Assembly (NCBI GenBank): GCA_024235255.1
Contig: JACKMT010000002.1
Location: 992,001 to 1,056,000 of the forward strand
Length of the DNA: 64,000 nt
From: Chromatiaceae bacterium
Lineage (GTDB): Bacteria; Pseudomonadota; Gammaproteobacteria; Chromatiales; Chromatiaceae
Direction: 5' to 3'
The position numbers were made by a program, and so were the translations under genes. Positions 42,055-50,831 of the stretch are shown in pieces. How positions within the stretch are numbered: the first letter of the stretch is position 1; the number at the start of each line of letters is the position of its first letter. The notes under the pieces were generated by a model. It ran no database searches, was not told the DNA's origin, and worked only from the letters and a program-made list of their open reading frames with translations.

Positions 42055-43299
42055 TCAGTTATTATCGGATTTGGTATTTTGTTGTGAACGCCTTGACTCC
42101 ACCTCTTTTTCCGTCAGCCAAATCTTGTTTGCCGGAATCTCGATCACCGGATCAATGACGCCAATCGGGTAGTCGGAGCTGTATATCAGGCGGCCAAAGT
42201 AAGCCGGGCTGTTCATCTGTCCATCGATTGCGCGGATGTAGCTCTCCCCCCTTAACCCGGTAAATTTCATTCCCTTGAGGGTTTTGGCCACTTCGGCCGG
42301 TTCGGCGGAACCGCTTTCAATAACCGCCCGCCGCCAGGCCAGCAGCGAGTCGTAGCAGGCAACGGTGAATCCGAGAGGGTAGGTAGCGTATAAGTCGTGA
42401 AATTTTTCAACAAACGCGCGGGTCAGGGGATATTTTGCGGCCAGATAGTTGAACGGGCCGCGGGAAATCTTCCAGATGCCTTCGGGAAAGATTCGTTCCG
42501 ACTTTTCCGATAAGGTGGAAAACCAGCCGAATGCAGCCATATTGTCAAACAACTTGAGAGATTCAGCTGCGCGCATGAAGTGCCTCAGATCCTCCCCCCA
42601 GGTGGCGACAACCAGGGCATCCGGCTTGGATTCAATAATACGCTTGATCGCATCCCCGTACTCTGTGGCCCCTAGGGGATGCCAGACCTCCGTGGCCCAT
42701 TCGATAGGCGCATCGATATCGTCGAAATACTGCTTGAAGAAACCCAGTACATCGTGTCCCCATACATAGTCCGGGCCGATCCAGGCATAGCGTTTCCAAG
42801 GCATCAATGTGGCAAAAATGCTGAAACCAAGCGACTCCATATGTGAATTGGGTTCGAACATGAAAACAAACGGATGCCCGTTTTCCACCACGATCGATTG
42901 TGAGTTACCGATTGAAACAAGATAGGGTACCTTCAGCTCCCGGCTTGCTGCCGAAGCCTTTAAAACATTTGGACTTGCGGCACCGCCGAATACCGCCACC
43001 ACTCCCTCATTGCGTACCAGCTCAGTGACATGCCGATAGTGCCGGTCTGGATCATTACCCCCGTCCCGACGGATTAATTCCACGGTCCTGCCAATTACTC
43101 CACCTTCGGCGTTGAATTCCGCCACTGCCTGTTGTGCAGCTTTATAGGCATTGTCGGTGTACGCTTTGGACACAGCGGAGAAATCGCCTACGAATCCGAT
43201 CCTGATAGGCCCGCCTTCCCCCAGGCTGACATCAGACAGGCCAAAGGAGATGACAAGCCAAACAAGGAGTAATTTACCGCTCTTGAAGAAGCGCTTCAT
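42055..43299 (-). CDS. Type 1 periplasmic substrate-binding protein (orphan, sensor-linked)
   Basis: 414 residues with a signal peptide (KLLLVWLVISFGLSDVSLG). The mature protein is of the Peripla_BP_6 type (EGGPIRIGFVGDFSAVSKAY, FNAEGGVIGRTVELIRRDGG, RNEGVVAVFGGAASPNVL), as in branched-chain amino acid, urea and aromatic acid binding proteins. No permease or ATPase gene is near; the next gene in the operon is a membrane kinase 14 bases on. A sensory rather than transport role is therefore inferred. Ligand unknown. Confidence 0.9.
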   Translation of the reverse strand: MKRFFKSGKLLLVWLVISFGLSDVSLGEGGPIRIGFVGDFSAVSKAYTDNAYKAAQQAVAEFNAEGGVIGRTVELIRRDGGNDPDRHYRHVTELVRNEGVVAVFGGAASPNVLKASAASRELKVPYLVSIGNSQSIVVENGHPFVFMFEPNSHMESLGFSIFATLMPWKRYAWIGPDYVWGHDVLGFFKQYFDDIDAPIEWATEVWHPLGATEYGDAIKRIIESKPDALVVATWGEDLRHFMRAAESLKLFDNMAAFGWFSTLSEKSERIFPEGIWKISRGPFNYLAAKYPLTRAFVEKFHDLYATYPLGFTVACYDSLLAWRRAVIESGSAEPAEVAKTLKGMKFTGLRGESYIRAIDGQMNSPAYFGRLIYSSDYPIGVIDPVIEIPANKIWLTEKEVESRRSQQNTKSDNN

Positions 43300-43541
43300 C
43301 TGTCTTCCTGTTGTAAGATATCAGGATATTAATCACTTAAGCGTCTATCCAAATACACCCAGTTTAAGCTTCCGCAATTTAAGGGTGCAGCACAAAACCT
43401 CTTCGAAGAGAGGGCCGATTTAAGGCGCGTCTCTGCAATCCTAACGCATTATCACATTGCGGGAGTAGTTGTTTGCTTCGATTGTGGGCAGCAGCGTCTC
43501 GGTTGGCCACTGTCATTGCGATACCTGATTATCTTTGACAC

Positions 43542-44420
43542 TCAGCTGCCTGCCTTCAGCAGTGCTTCCAGCAGTGCCGCACTGCCAGGCGCCATGTTCC
43601 CCTTGTCCTCGGCAATGCGCAGCGCCTGCCGTCCAAGGTCCTTGTAGAGGGGGAGATAGCCGGGACACTTGTCGTCAATCACGCGCAAATGCTGTGCTAC
43701 TGTTGCCGTGTCACCCCGGCTGATCGGTCCGGTCAGCGCAGTGGGCAGACCGCACTGGGCCAGATTGTCCGCGGCTCCCCTGATCAGCGGCATCAGCGCC
43801 GGCAGCGCCGCGACTGGCTCGACGCCTGCCTCAACCAACATCTCCACCGCCAGTTTCTCCAATACCACCAGATAGTTCGAAGCCACGCAAAGCGCCGCAT
43901 GATAGAGCGCTTTGTCCGTTTTGGCGACAGTCAGTATCCGCCCGGAGAGGGATTGCGTAAGTCGCCTGGCCTGTTCTAATCCCGGCGTCGGGCCCTCCAG
44001 GCAGTACCAGGCGGACTCCAGCAGGCGGGCGCCCTCAAGCGGTTCGGCGAGCGTCTGAATCGGGTGCATCGCGCAAATGTCGGCCCCCAGATCGGCTGCG
44101 TCCGTCAATGTGTCGGAAGTGAGGGCGCCGCTCAGGTGCAGGACCAGTTGGCCCCGGTGAAAACCGCCGTTTCCGGATATCTCCTCGCTTACTGGCCGGA
44201 TCAAGCTGTCCGGCGTGGCAATGAAGACGATGTCGCCGGCGGCGCTGGCGGCAGAATTGTCAGTCGAGAAGCTGTGTGTGCCGACCAGTTCGGCGCAACG
44301 GCGGGCGGATTCCGAGGTGCGGCTGCTGATCGCCGCGACCGGATAGCCTTTACGGCTCAAGGCGAGCAGCAAAGCAGTGCCGGCCGCACCTGCGCCAATG
44401 AGAGAGATCGATGGTTTCAC
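43542..44420 (-). CDS. Rossmann-fold DUF2520 protein
   Basis: About 292 residues from GTG 44420; the open frame extends to 44552 but would overlap rsmE. It starts KPSISLIGAGAAGTALLLAL, a dinucleotide-binding loop, and has DIVFIATPDSLI, LHLSGALTSDTL and AMHPIQTLAEPLEGA, all typical of the Rossmann-like plus DUF2520 family. These resemble NADP-dependent reductases of the pyrroline-carboxylate reductase type; the substrate is unknown. Divergent from rsmE with about 50 bases between. Confidence 0.85.
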   Translation of the reverse strand: MKPSISLIGAGAAGTALLLALSRKGYPVAAISSRTSESARRCAELVGTHSFSTDNSAASAAGDIVFIATPDSLIRPVSEEISGNGGFHRGQLVLHLSGALTSDTLTDAADLGADICAMHPIQTLAEPLEGARLLESAWYCLEGPTPGLEQARRLTQSLSGRILTVAKTDKALYHAALCVASNYLVVLEKLAVEMLVEAGVEPVAALPALMPLIRGAADNLAQCGLPTALTGPISRGDTATVAQHLRVIDDKCPGYLPLYKDLGRQALRIAEDKGNMAPGSAALLEALLKAGS

Positions 44421-44472
44421 TGTTAGCGGTACACTATCGCCAGCCGGGGTGGAAAGCAACGTGAGTGGCGCG

Positions 44473-45198
44473 ATGAATCTGATACTGCTGTTCGAGGAAG
44501 ACTTTGTGGCACCTGACCTTGTGGTTCTATCCGACCGCAGATTGAGCCACATTCAGCAGGTGCATCGTGCCGGAACGGGCGATGTGCTGCGGGTAGGTCT
44601 GCTGCAGGGCGCCATCGGCAGCGCGGTTGTCGAGCGCTTAACCGAGCGCGAGGTGACACTGTCGCTGGCGCTCAGCGAACCGCCGCCGGCCGCGCTGCCG
44701 GTCACACTGATTCTGGCACTGCCGCGCCCGAAAATGCTGCAACGCTGTTTTACAATGGTTGCCGAGCTGGGTGTGAAGCAACTCTACCTGATCAATTCGG
44801 CGCGGGTCGAGAAGAGCTACTGGCAAACTCCCTGGCTGCAGCCGGCGCGGATACGCAATAACCTGCTGCTGGGTCTGGAGCAGGCACGCGACACGATGCT
44901 GCCGGAAGTTCATCTGCGCCGCCGTTTCAAGCCCTTTGTGGAGGACGAACTGCCTGGGCTGATGCAGCCTGGACCGTGCCTGTTGGCCCACCCGCAGGCT
45001 GCCGCATTGAGTGAGCTGGCGCTGGCACTGCCGATAACCGAACCGGCACTGTTGTGCATCGGGCCGGAAGGGGGGTTCATCCCCTACGAGGTGGAGAAGC
45101 TAGGGTCGGCCGGTTGCCGGCCATTTTCACTCGGTGCACGCATTTACCGGGTCGAGACAGCGCTGCCGTTGCTGCTGGGCAAGCTGTTTGCCGGTTAA
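44473..45198 (+). CDS. rsmE: 16S rRNA (uracil-1498-N3)-methyltransferase
   Basis: 241 residues from ATG 44473. SPOUT-class methyltransferase: an N-terminal PUA-like part (DRRLSHIQQVHRAGTGDVLR), then ALPRPKMLQRCFTMVAELGV, the SAM-binding CIGPEGGFIPYEVEKLG and the final FSLGARIYRVETALPLLLG. It methylates U1498 of 16S rRNA in the 30S subunit. Convergent with and overlapping the bolA-like stop by four bases. Confidence 0.95.
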   Translation: MNLILLFEEDFVAPDLVVLSDRRLSHIQQVHRAGTGDVLRVGLLQGAIGSAVVERLTEREVTLSLALSEPPPAALPVTLILALPRPKMLQRCFTMVAELGVKQLYLINSARVEKSYWQTPWLQPARIRNNLLLGLEQARDTMLPEVHLRRRFKPFVEDELPGLMQPGPCLLAHPQAAALSELALALPITEPALLCIGPEGGFIPYEVEKLGSAGCRPFSLGARIYRVETALPLLLGKLFAG

Positions 45199-45464
45199 TC
45201 AGTAGCGGGTGCGCGCGCCGAGATGCTGAGTGCGTGAATCTCGGTTTTCATCAGATCCCCCAGTGCGTCATACACCATGCGATGACGTTGAAGCGGGGTT
45301 TTTCCGGCAAAGGCATCGCTCACGACGGTCACTACGAAGTGGCCACCGCCGGCGCGGGCACCGGGGTGGCCAGCGTGCTTGTGGGATTCGTCCACCAGCT
45401 CCAGCAACACCGGGCTGAAAGCCGCAGTCAGGCGTTCTGTAATCAACTTCTCGCGTTCACTCAT
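45195..45464 (-). CDS. bolA: BolA family protein
   Basis: 89 residues from ATG 45464, with gagga upstream. ELVDESHKHAGHPGA carries the conserved histidines used for [2Fe-2S] binding with monothiol glutaredoxins, followed by HFVVTVVSDAFAGKTPLQRH and MVYDALGDLMKTEIHALSI. Length and motifs match BolA. It acts in iron-sulfur handling and stress morphology. The C-terminal codons overlap the 3' end of rsmE on the other strand. Confidence 0.9.
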   Translation of the reverse strand: MSEREKLITERLTAAFSPVLLELVDESHKHAGHPGARAGGGHFVVTVVSDAFAGKTPLQRHRMVYDALGDLMKTEIHALSISARAPATD

Positions 45465-45674
45465 ACTGTTCCTCACATGCTGCCGATCCGCGTGGATCCT
45501 TGTACCTGATATGTTAACCCGCTCCAGCCGGATTGGGCACCTTACCGAACGCCGTGGGCACAGCGGTGCGGCTTGGCCTGGGCCGTGCGCTGACGCGCCT
45601 GGTCCCGGTCTAGGACAGGTGATGCAAGAAAGAGTTTCCGGAGAGATGCTAAGTCAGTACCATTCAGGTCGGAG

Positions 45675-46319
45675 ATGATCAATTTTATCGAAAGATTACG
45701 CGACCAGCTGCAGCGGCAGTTGCCCGGTGAAGACGCACAGTTTCGCATGGCACCGATGAAGCGTCCGCGTATGCGCGAGGCGTTGGCGGCCGCACCCGAA
45801 GTGCGCCAAAGCGCGGTGCTGCTCTATTTTTTTCCGAAACCGGACGATTGGTGCGTCGTGTTGATGAAGCGCCCCGACTATGACGGGACCCACAGCGGGC
45901 AGGTGGGCATACCCGGTGGCCGGCTCGAGCCGGGCGAAAGCCACCTGCAGGCGGCGCTGCGTGAATTCGGGGAGGAGATCGGCGTCAACGTCGACCATCG
46001 CAACCTGATCGGTAAGCTCAGCGATCTGTTTATTCCCCCGAGCAACTACCTGGTGCAGACATTTGTTGCGTACGCCCTGGACCATCCCGACTACAAACCG
46101 GATCCACTGGAGGTGGCAGAGATAATCGAGCTCTCTATCGGTTGGCTGCTGAACGATGCTGCGGTAAAGCGGGGGAAAGTGAGGTTGAGCAGCGGGGTAG
46201 TCATCGAATCCCCTTACTTTGACGTGGCCGGTCATGTGGTCTGGGGTGCAACGGCAATGATCCTGAGCGAGCTCAAGCAGGTGCTGCAGGCAGTGCACCA
46301 AAGCACCGGCGCGCACTGA
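45675..46319 (+). CDS. nudL: NUDIX hydrolase, CoA pyrophosphatase type
   Basis: 214 residues. The NUDIX box is complete (GGRLEPGESHLQAALREF followed by GEEIGV, about residues 76-99), preceded by KRPDYDGTHSGQVGIPGG, which is the pattern of the CoA pyrophosphatase subgroup (NudL/PCD1). It would split coenzyme A or acyl-CoA into phosphopantetheine and 3',5'-ADP. ATG 45675 sits very close to a ggag, so the true ribosome site may be the ggtcgg just before it. Confidence 0.88.
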   Translation: MINFIERLRDQLQRQLPGEDAQFRMAPMKRPRMREALAAAPEVRQSAVLLYFFPKPDDWCVVLMKRPDYDGTHSGQVGIPGGRLEPGESHLQAALREFGEEIGVNVDHRNLIGKLSDLFIPPSNYLVQTFVAYALDHPDYKPDPLEVAEIIELSIGWLLNDAAVKRGKVRLSSGVVIESPYFDVAGHVVWGATAMILSELKQVLQAVHQSTGAH

Positions 46320-46388
46320 ATTGCCGCCTGCCTGAGCAGCCGCGCGGCGTGCTGGAACTCTGACACTTTTTTTCCTATTCTTGGCTGC

Positions 46389-46772
46389 ATGAATCTGGAA
46401 AAGGTCATCTTCGGTTTCTTTATCATCCTGGCGCTTACGCTCAATGTCGGCTTCGTCATGGGTGAAATCTCCAACCCCGGCCACCACAGCGTCTGGCTGC
46501 TCTTTTTCGCCCTGCTGGTGAGCATGGTGACGACGCTGCTGAAGATCGGCGACCGCTCGCAAATCGGGGCGATATTTCTCTCCGCCAGCCTGGTGGCCAA
46601 TCTGCAGCTGATCATTGCCACCACCACCTGGGCGGTCGGCGAAGGCGGCATGACCACACCGCCCAGCCAGGAGCAGATGGTGACGATCATCTCGCTGGCA
46701 TCCGGTGCCCTGGTCGCCAACATCGTCTCGGTGCTGATGCTTGTTGCCGACACCTTGATGGCGCGGCGCTGA
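46389..46772 (+). CDS. Four-helix membrane protein, DUF6394-like
   Basis: 127 residues with four hydrophobic segments: VIFGFFIILALTLNVGFVMG, VWLLFFALLVSMVTTLL, IGAIFLSASLVANLQLIIA and IISLASGALVANIVSVLMLV. It resembles the DUF6394 family of unknown function. It ends 19 bases before a potassium channel gene, so it may be a channel subunit or modulator; that is inference from position. Confidence 0.75.
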   Translation: MNLEKVIFGFFIILALTLNVGFVMGEISNPGHHSVWLLFFALLVSMVTTLLKIGDRSQIGAIFLSASLVANLQLIIATTTWAVGEGGMTTPPSQEQMVTIISLASGALVANIVSVLMLVADTLMARR

Positions 46773-46791
46773 TCCGGCAAGGCGCAGCAAC

Positions 46792-48498
46792 ATGCCGGCC
46801 ACATCGGAACTGGATCGTGTCACTGCAGTTGTGCTGCAGTATATGCGCACCCCTTTCCTGGTACTGCTGGCTACCTACGCGCTGGGTATAACCGGCATGT
46901 CGCTGATGCCGGGTGTGAACGACAGCAGTATGAATCTGTTCCACTCCTTCTATTTTTTTACCTTCACCGCCACCACGACCGGCTTCGGCGAAGTGCCCGC
47001 CGAGTTCAGCGAGCCGCAGCGGCTGTGGGCGGCGGTCTGTATCTATACCGGCGTGGTCGCCTGGCTCTACGCCATCGGTTCATTCATCCGCCTGGTGCAG
47101 CATCCGCAACTGGTAACCGCTGTGTCGGAGCGGCGGTTTGCGCGTCAGGTGCGCGCCATTACGCAGCCGTTTGTGGTGATTTGCGGTTTCGGCGACACCG
47201 GCAGCCTGCTGGCGCGCGGGCTCAGCGACAATTACCGCAAGGCGGCGGTGATCGATATCAATGAGGAGCGCATCAAGGCACTGAAGCTGCGCGACTACCG
47301 GGTGAAAATGTATGGCCTGTGCGGCGACGCGAGTGTGCCCAAGCACTTGCTCGACGCCGGCATCACCAGGGAAAACTGCCAGGGACTGGTGGCGCTGACC
47401 CGCAGCGACGAGACCAACCTGAAAATTGCGGTGATGGCGCGTTCGCTCAATCCCCGGCTGAAGATCATCTGCCGCTCGACCTGCAACCAGACGCGTGAGT
47501 ACATGGAGGCGGTCGGCGGTGTCGAGGTGGTGGATCCGTACGCCGTTTTCTCCCGGCAGATGTGCACCGCGATTTTCAACCCGCCGCTGTTCAGCTGGAT
47601 GCAGCGGCTGATCGGTGCGCTGGATTTCAACCTGGAGGTGTGCGTATCGCCGCCGGTGGGCAAATGGATTCTGTGCGGGTTTGGGCGCATGGGTCGGGCG
47701 CTACGCGATGCATTGGCGGAGCGCGGCATACCGACGGTTATCGTCGATCCCGGCGCCGAGTCGATAGATCCCGATCTGCCGGTGGTGATCGGCCGCGCCG
47801 ATACCAGGGCGCTGGATGAGGCGGGTATCGGAGAGGCGGTGGGGGTGGTTGCTGGAACCGACAGCGACGAGGACAACCTCGGCATTCTGCTCAGTGCGCG
47901 CAAGCTCAAGGTCGATGTCTTTTTGGTGGTGCGGCAGAACCATCATGAGAACGAACTCGCGTTCAGCGCAGTCAACGCCAATCTCATCATGCAGCCGAGC
48001 CTGGTCACCGCACGCCAGATTCTGCAGATGTTGACAGTGCCAACCATTCTCAATCTACGCCGCTATCTGCGCGACGAGGGGGCGGAGGAGGTGCCGCGGC
48101 TGGTGGCGCGTACCCAAGGCATTCTTGGGCGCGAAAAGATCCATCTCTGGATTGAGTCGCTCGATGGGTCCGATTGCGCCGTGCGGGCAATGACGGAGAA
48201 GGGGATAGCGCCGACCCTCGGGGATATCCAGCGCACACCGATGGAACGGACGCGGCGGCTCAAGGTGCTGGCGCTGGTGCTGCGGCGCGGGGAAGCGCTG
48301 ATTATGCTGCCGGAGGACGACACCAAACTGCATCTGGGCGACGAGATACTGTTCTGCGGCACCGTCCCAGATCACCGCCTGTTGAGCGCCAACCTGCACA
48401 ACGAGTATACGCTCTACTACATTCATCGGGGCGTGGACGAACCGAGAACGCTGTTTGCCGCCTGGCTCGGCAGGCAGACTTTTCTCAAGTCGGATTAA
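46792..48498 (+). CDS. NAD-binding potassium channel with two RCK domains
   Basis: 568 residues. Two membrane helices with a pore loop between them; the filter reads TTTGFGE, a variant of TTVGYGD. Two TrkA-N (RCK) domains follow: FVVICGFGDTGSLLARGLSD near 125 and WILCGFGRMGRALRDALAER near 290, each with a nucleotide-binding glycine motif, then a TrkA-C-like end (LKVLALVLRRGEALIML). It should conduct K+ under control of bound nucleotide. It is cotranscribed with the DUF6394 gene and followed by greB after 12 bases. Confidence 0.9.
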   Translation: MPATSELDRVTAVVLQYMRTPFLVLLATYALGITGMSLMPGVNDSSMNLFHSFYFFTFTATTTGFGEVPAEFSEPQRLWAAVCIYTGVVAWLYAIGSFIRLVQHPQLVTAVSERRFARQVRAITQPFVVICGFGDTGSLLARGLSDNYRKAAVIDINEERIKALKLRDYRVKMYGLCGDASVPKHLLDAGITRENCQGLVALTRSDETNLKIAVMARSLNPRLKIICRSTCNQTREYMEAVGGVEVVDPYAVFSRQMCTAIFNPPLFSWMQRLIGALDFNLEVCVSPPVGKWILCGFGRMGRALRDALAERGIPTVIVDPGAESIDPDLPVVIGRADTRALDEAGIGEAVGVVAGTDSDEDNLGILLSARKLKVDVFLVVRQNHHENELAFSAVNANLIMQPSLVTARQILQMLTVPTILNLRRYLRDEGAEEVPRLVARTQGILGREKIHLWIESLDGSDCAVRAMTEKGIAPTLGDIQRTPMERTRRLKVLALVLRRGEALIMLPEDDTKLHLGDEILFCGTVPDHRLLSANLHNEYTLYYIHRGVDEPRTLFAAWLGRQTFLKSD

Positions 48499-48510
48499 CG
48501 CCCGGGATCA

Positions 48511-49017
48511 ATGATGGTGCGTTACCGACCGCCGCAGCCGGCAAAATCCCCCTACATCACCGAAGCCGGGTTCGCTGCTCTTGAGCAGGAGGCGCGGGAT
48601 CTCTGGGTGCGCCGGCGTGAGGTGGTGCAGGCGCTGTCGGCAGCGGCGGCGGAGGGTGACCGTTCGGAAAATGCAGAGTACATCTATCGTAAAAAACAGC
48701 TCAGGGAGATGGACTACCGGATCCGCTATCTGCAGAAGCGGCTGCCCGCGCTGAAGGTGGTGAGCAGCCAGCCTGCAGATCCGGCACTGGTATTCTTCGG
48801 TGCCTGGATCACGCTGGAGGATGAGGTTGGTGATGAACAGGTCTACCGCATTGTCGGAGCCGACGAGTTCGATCCGAAAAAAGGGTGGATCAGCATCGAC
48901 TCGCCGGTCGCCAGGGCGCTGTTGAAGCGCAGACTGGACGAGGAGGTGTCGGTGGAGACACCCAGCGGCCGGCGGGATTTCGTTATCACGTCGATCTGCT
49001 ATCGCAATCCGGATTGA
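48511..49017 (+). CDS. greB: Transcription elongation factor GreB
   Basis: 168 residues. The N-terminal coiled coil carries SAAAAEGDRSENAEYIYRKK with the acidic tip residues and RYLQKRL, and the C-terminal FKBP-like part has EVGDEQVYRIVGADEFD and GWISIDSPVARALL. GreB-type YIYRKKQL distinguishes it from GreA. It rescues backtracked RNA polymerase by cleavage of the RNA 3' end. An ATG pair at 48511/48514 gives two possible starts; the first residues SPYITEAGF are conserved. Confidence 0.94.
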   Translation: MMVRYRPPQPAKSPYITEAGFAALEQEARDLWVRRREVVQALSAAAAEGDRSENAEYIYRKKQLREMDYRIRYLQKRLPALKVVSSQPADPALVFFGAWITLEDEVGDEQVYRIVGADEFDPKKGWISIDSPVARALLKRRLDEEVSVETPSGRRDFVITSICYRNPD

Positions 49018-49059
49018 GCGGAACAGGGGCGCCCTACCGCCTTACAAATCATCAGATTG

Positions 49060-49992
49060 TTACCCGGCGTTCTTCTTCCACCAGGGATGGGTAGCCTCGG
49101 TGAACTCGTCCCAATAACGGTCGAAGTTGTCCAGCTGGTGGTAAAATTCGCAGGTGCGCCAGCCGACGATCGCGCCGGCGTACTCCAACGCTTCGTGATC
49201 GTTGGTATCGGCCAGTATCGTACTCAGCAGTTTATGCATCACGGAGATATCGTTCATAACGCCGAGAATATCCTGCAGCCCCTTCATGTGTGCGATAAAA
49301 TCGCCGACGCCGGAGTAGAGCGGCTTGAAAAAATCGGCAGCGTACCTGAGCTTTTTGCACTCGATGCGAAGTCTGTGCATCTCCTGCGCGTCGCTTCTGT
49401 CGATATTGCTGCCCAATGCGAGTACCCGGCGCTCCTGTTTATCCAGCACTTTGCGTGAATACTTACCCAGTTTCATTTGCAGATTGGCATGCTGTTTCTT
49501 GTTGAGTTCGGCGTTCTCCCATGCCCGCGCTTGGTACCAGGGCTCGAAACCGGACTTGAAAATCGCGTAACGCTCGCTCTCCAGCATCGGACGCACCTGC
49601 TCCTGGTAGGTCCTGGCGCGCGCCTCCATCGCCAGTGCAACCAGCTTCTGCTCGCCGCTGTACGGCAGTTTTCCGCGGATGGTACCCAGACCCTCGTCGA
49701 TAAAAACATCGAGATCCCGCGCCAGGCCCATCTCACCGGCAATCCAGCGAATCTCCTCGTTCCAGAGTTTGCTGGCTGCCTTTGGAATGGCGTCCCGGAA
49801 CAGCGAAAAAGCGGAGCGCATCTTTCTGAAGGACACCCTAACCTGGTGGACGCCCTCTATGTCGTCCCAGTTTTTTGCGCTCTCCTCCCATTCGAGAAGG
49901 TATTCGAAGTGGTGTTTGAAGATGGCCGCTGCAGCTTCGCTGGCGGTTTGGCCCTCATGCAACGGGACGGGAGCTTTCGATTTTTCTGGCAT
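49060..49992 (-). CDS. CHAD-domain protein
   Basis: 310 residues, helical, rich in charged residues. HQVRVSFRKMRSAFSLFR near 50 and MHRLRIECKKLRYAADFF near 220 are the two conserved histidine/arginine helices of the CHAD fold, which bind polyphosphate with a basic channel. No CYTH triphosphatase domain is fused. It may sit on polyphosphate granules, which are common in sulfur oxidisers; that link is inference. It converges with greB. Confidence 0.9.
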   Translation of the reverse strand: MPEKSKAPVPLHEGQTASEAAAAIFKHHFEYLLEWEESAKNWDDIEGVHQVRVSFRKMRSAFSLFRDAIPKAASKLWNEEIRWIAGEMGLARDLDVFIDEGLGTIRGKLPYSGEQKLVALAMEARARTYQEQVRPMLESERYAIFKSGFEPWYQARAWENAELNKKQHANLQMKLGKYSRKVLDKQERRVLALGSNIDRSDAQEMHRLRIECKKLRYAADFFKPLYSGVGDFIAHMKGLQDILGVMNDISVMHKLLSTILADTNDHEALEYAGAIVGWRTCEFYHQLDNFDRYWDEFTEATHPWWKKNAG

Positions 49993-50140
49993 ACCTTTTC
50001 CCTATTATTTTGGATCGTTATTGTCGCAACCAGTCATACGCCGACTGAGGTATCGAGGTCGATTCTGCTTGGTTTTTCCCGAAATTACCATGCCTAACGA
50101 CGCCACCGCGTTGACGGACGGGTAGCGGCGGTGAATAATT

Positions 50141-50167
50141 CAACCATACGGTTTAACCATATGGTTG
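50141..50167. promoter_or_regulatory. Double operator before the TetR gene
   Basis: Two near-identical palindromes lie side by side: aaccatacggtt (50142-50153, one mismatch) and aaccatatggtt (50155-50166, perfect), one base apart. They sit 13 bases before the TetR start, where a TetR dimer pair would block transcription. This is the likely autoregulatory operator for the downstream operon. Confidence 0.75.
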
Positions 50168-50179
50168 AAATAATTATCA

Positions 50180-50806
50180 ATGCCAATGGAATCCAATTAT
50201 TCGCCAACCGCAGAGGGAATTCTTGATGCGGTTACCCGGATTTTCGCGGAAAAGGGGTATGACGGGGTTCGCGTGACGGAGCTCGCACAGGCCGCGCAGG
50301 TCAACAAAGCGACGCTCTACTACCAGATCGGTGACAAGGAGACGCTCTATCACCGGGTGCTGGAGCGGCTGCTGAAACGTGCTGCGGACGAGGTGGCCGA
50401 AGCGGTAGCCGCAGCGGGCAGCTGCGAAGAGAAGGTGCGCTGCTTTATCGGGATTCTTGCACGCAATGCCGGCAATTTACGTTTTACCGCCCCGATCATG
50501 CTGCGCGAGGTCGCTTCCGGCGGCAGCAATCTGCCGGATGCCGCGCTGCTGCAGATGAGCCGGCTGCTGGGAGTGCTGGGTGAGGCGTTGGATGAGGGAG
50601 TGGCAGCGGGTGAGCTGCGGCAGGTGAACAGTTTTCTGGTGCATATGATGATTGTCGGCACATTGATACTCTACTCGGCCAACGAACCGATACGCAGGCG
50701 CGTGGTTAAACTCAATCCGAGTCTGGCGCAAGAGGACCTGTTTATGTCCAGCGCAGAGCTGGCGGAGCAGATGGCCGATCTGGTGTTGAGCGGCATTCGT
50801 ATTTGA
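50180..50806 (+). CDS. TetR/AcrR family repressor
   Basis: 208 residues. The N-terminal helix-turn-helix is complete (ILDAVTRIFAEKGYDGVRVT, then AQAAQVNKATLYYQIGDKET), and the rest is the helical ligand domain (IGILARNAGNLRFTAPIMLR). The gene is preceded by a double operator and followed after 25 bases by an RND-type exporter, so it most likely represses the whole TetR-RND-LolA-like-DUF1302 operon. Start ATG 50180; ATG 50186 is also possible. Confidence 0.92.
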   Translation: MPMESNYSPTAEGILDAVTRIFAEKGYDGVRVTELAQAAQVNKATLYYQIGDKETLYHRVLERLLKRAADEVAEAVAAAGSCEEKVRCFIGILARNAGNLRFTAPIMLREVASGGSNLPDAALLQMSRLLGVLGEALDEGVAAGELRQVNSFLVHMMIVGTLILYSANEPIRRRVVKLNPSLAQEDLFMSSAELAEQMADLVLSGIRI

Positions 50807-50831
50807 ACAGGAAGCGTTGGAGAGATCGATC

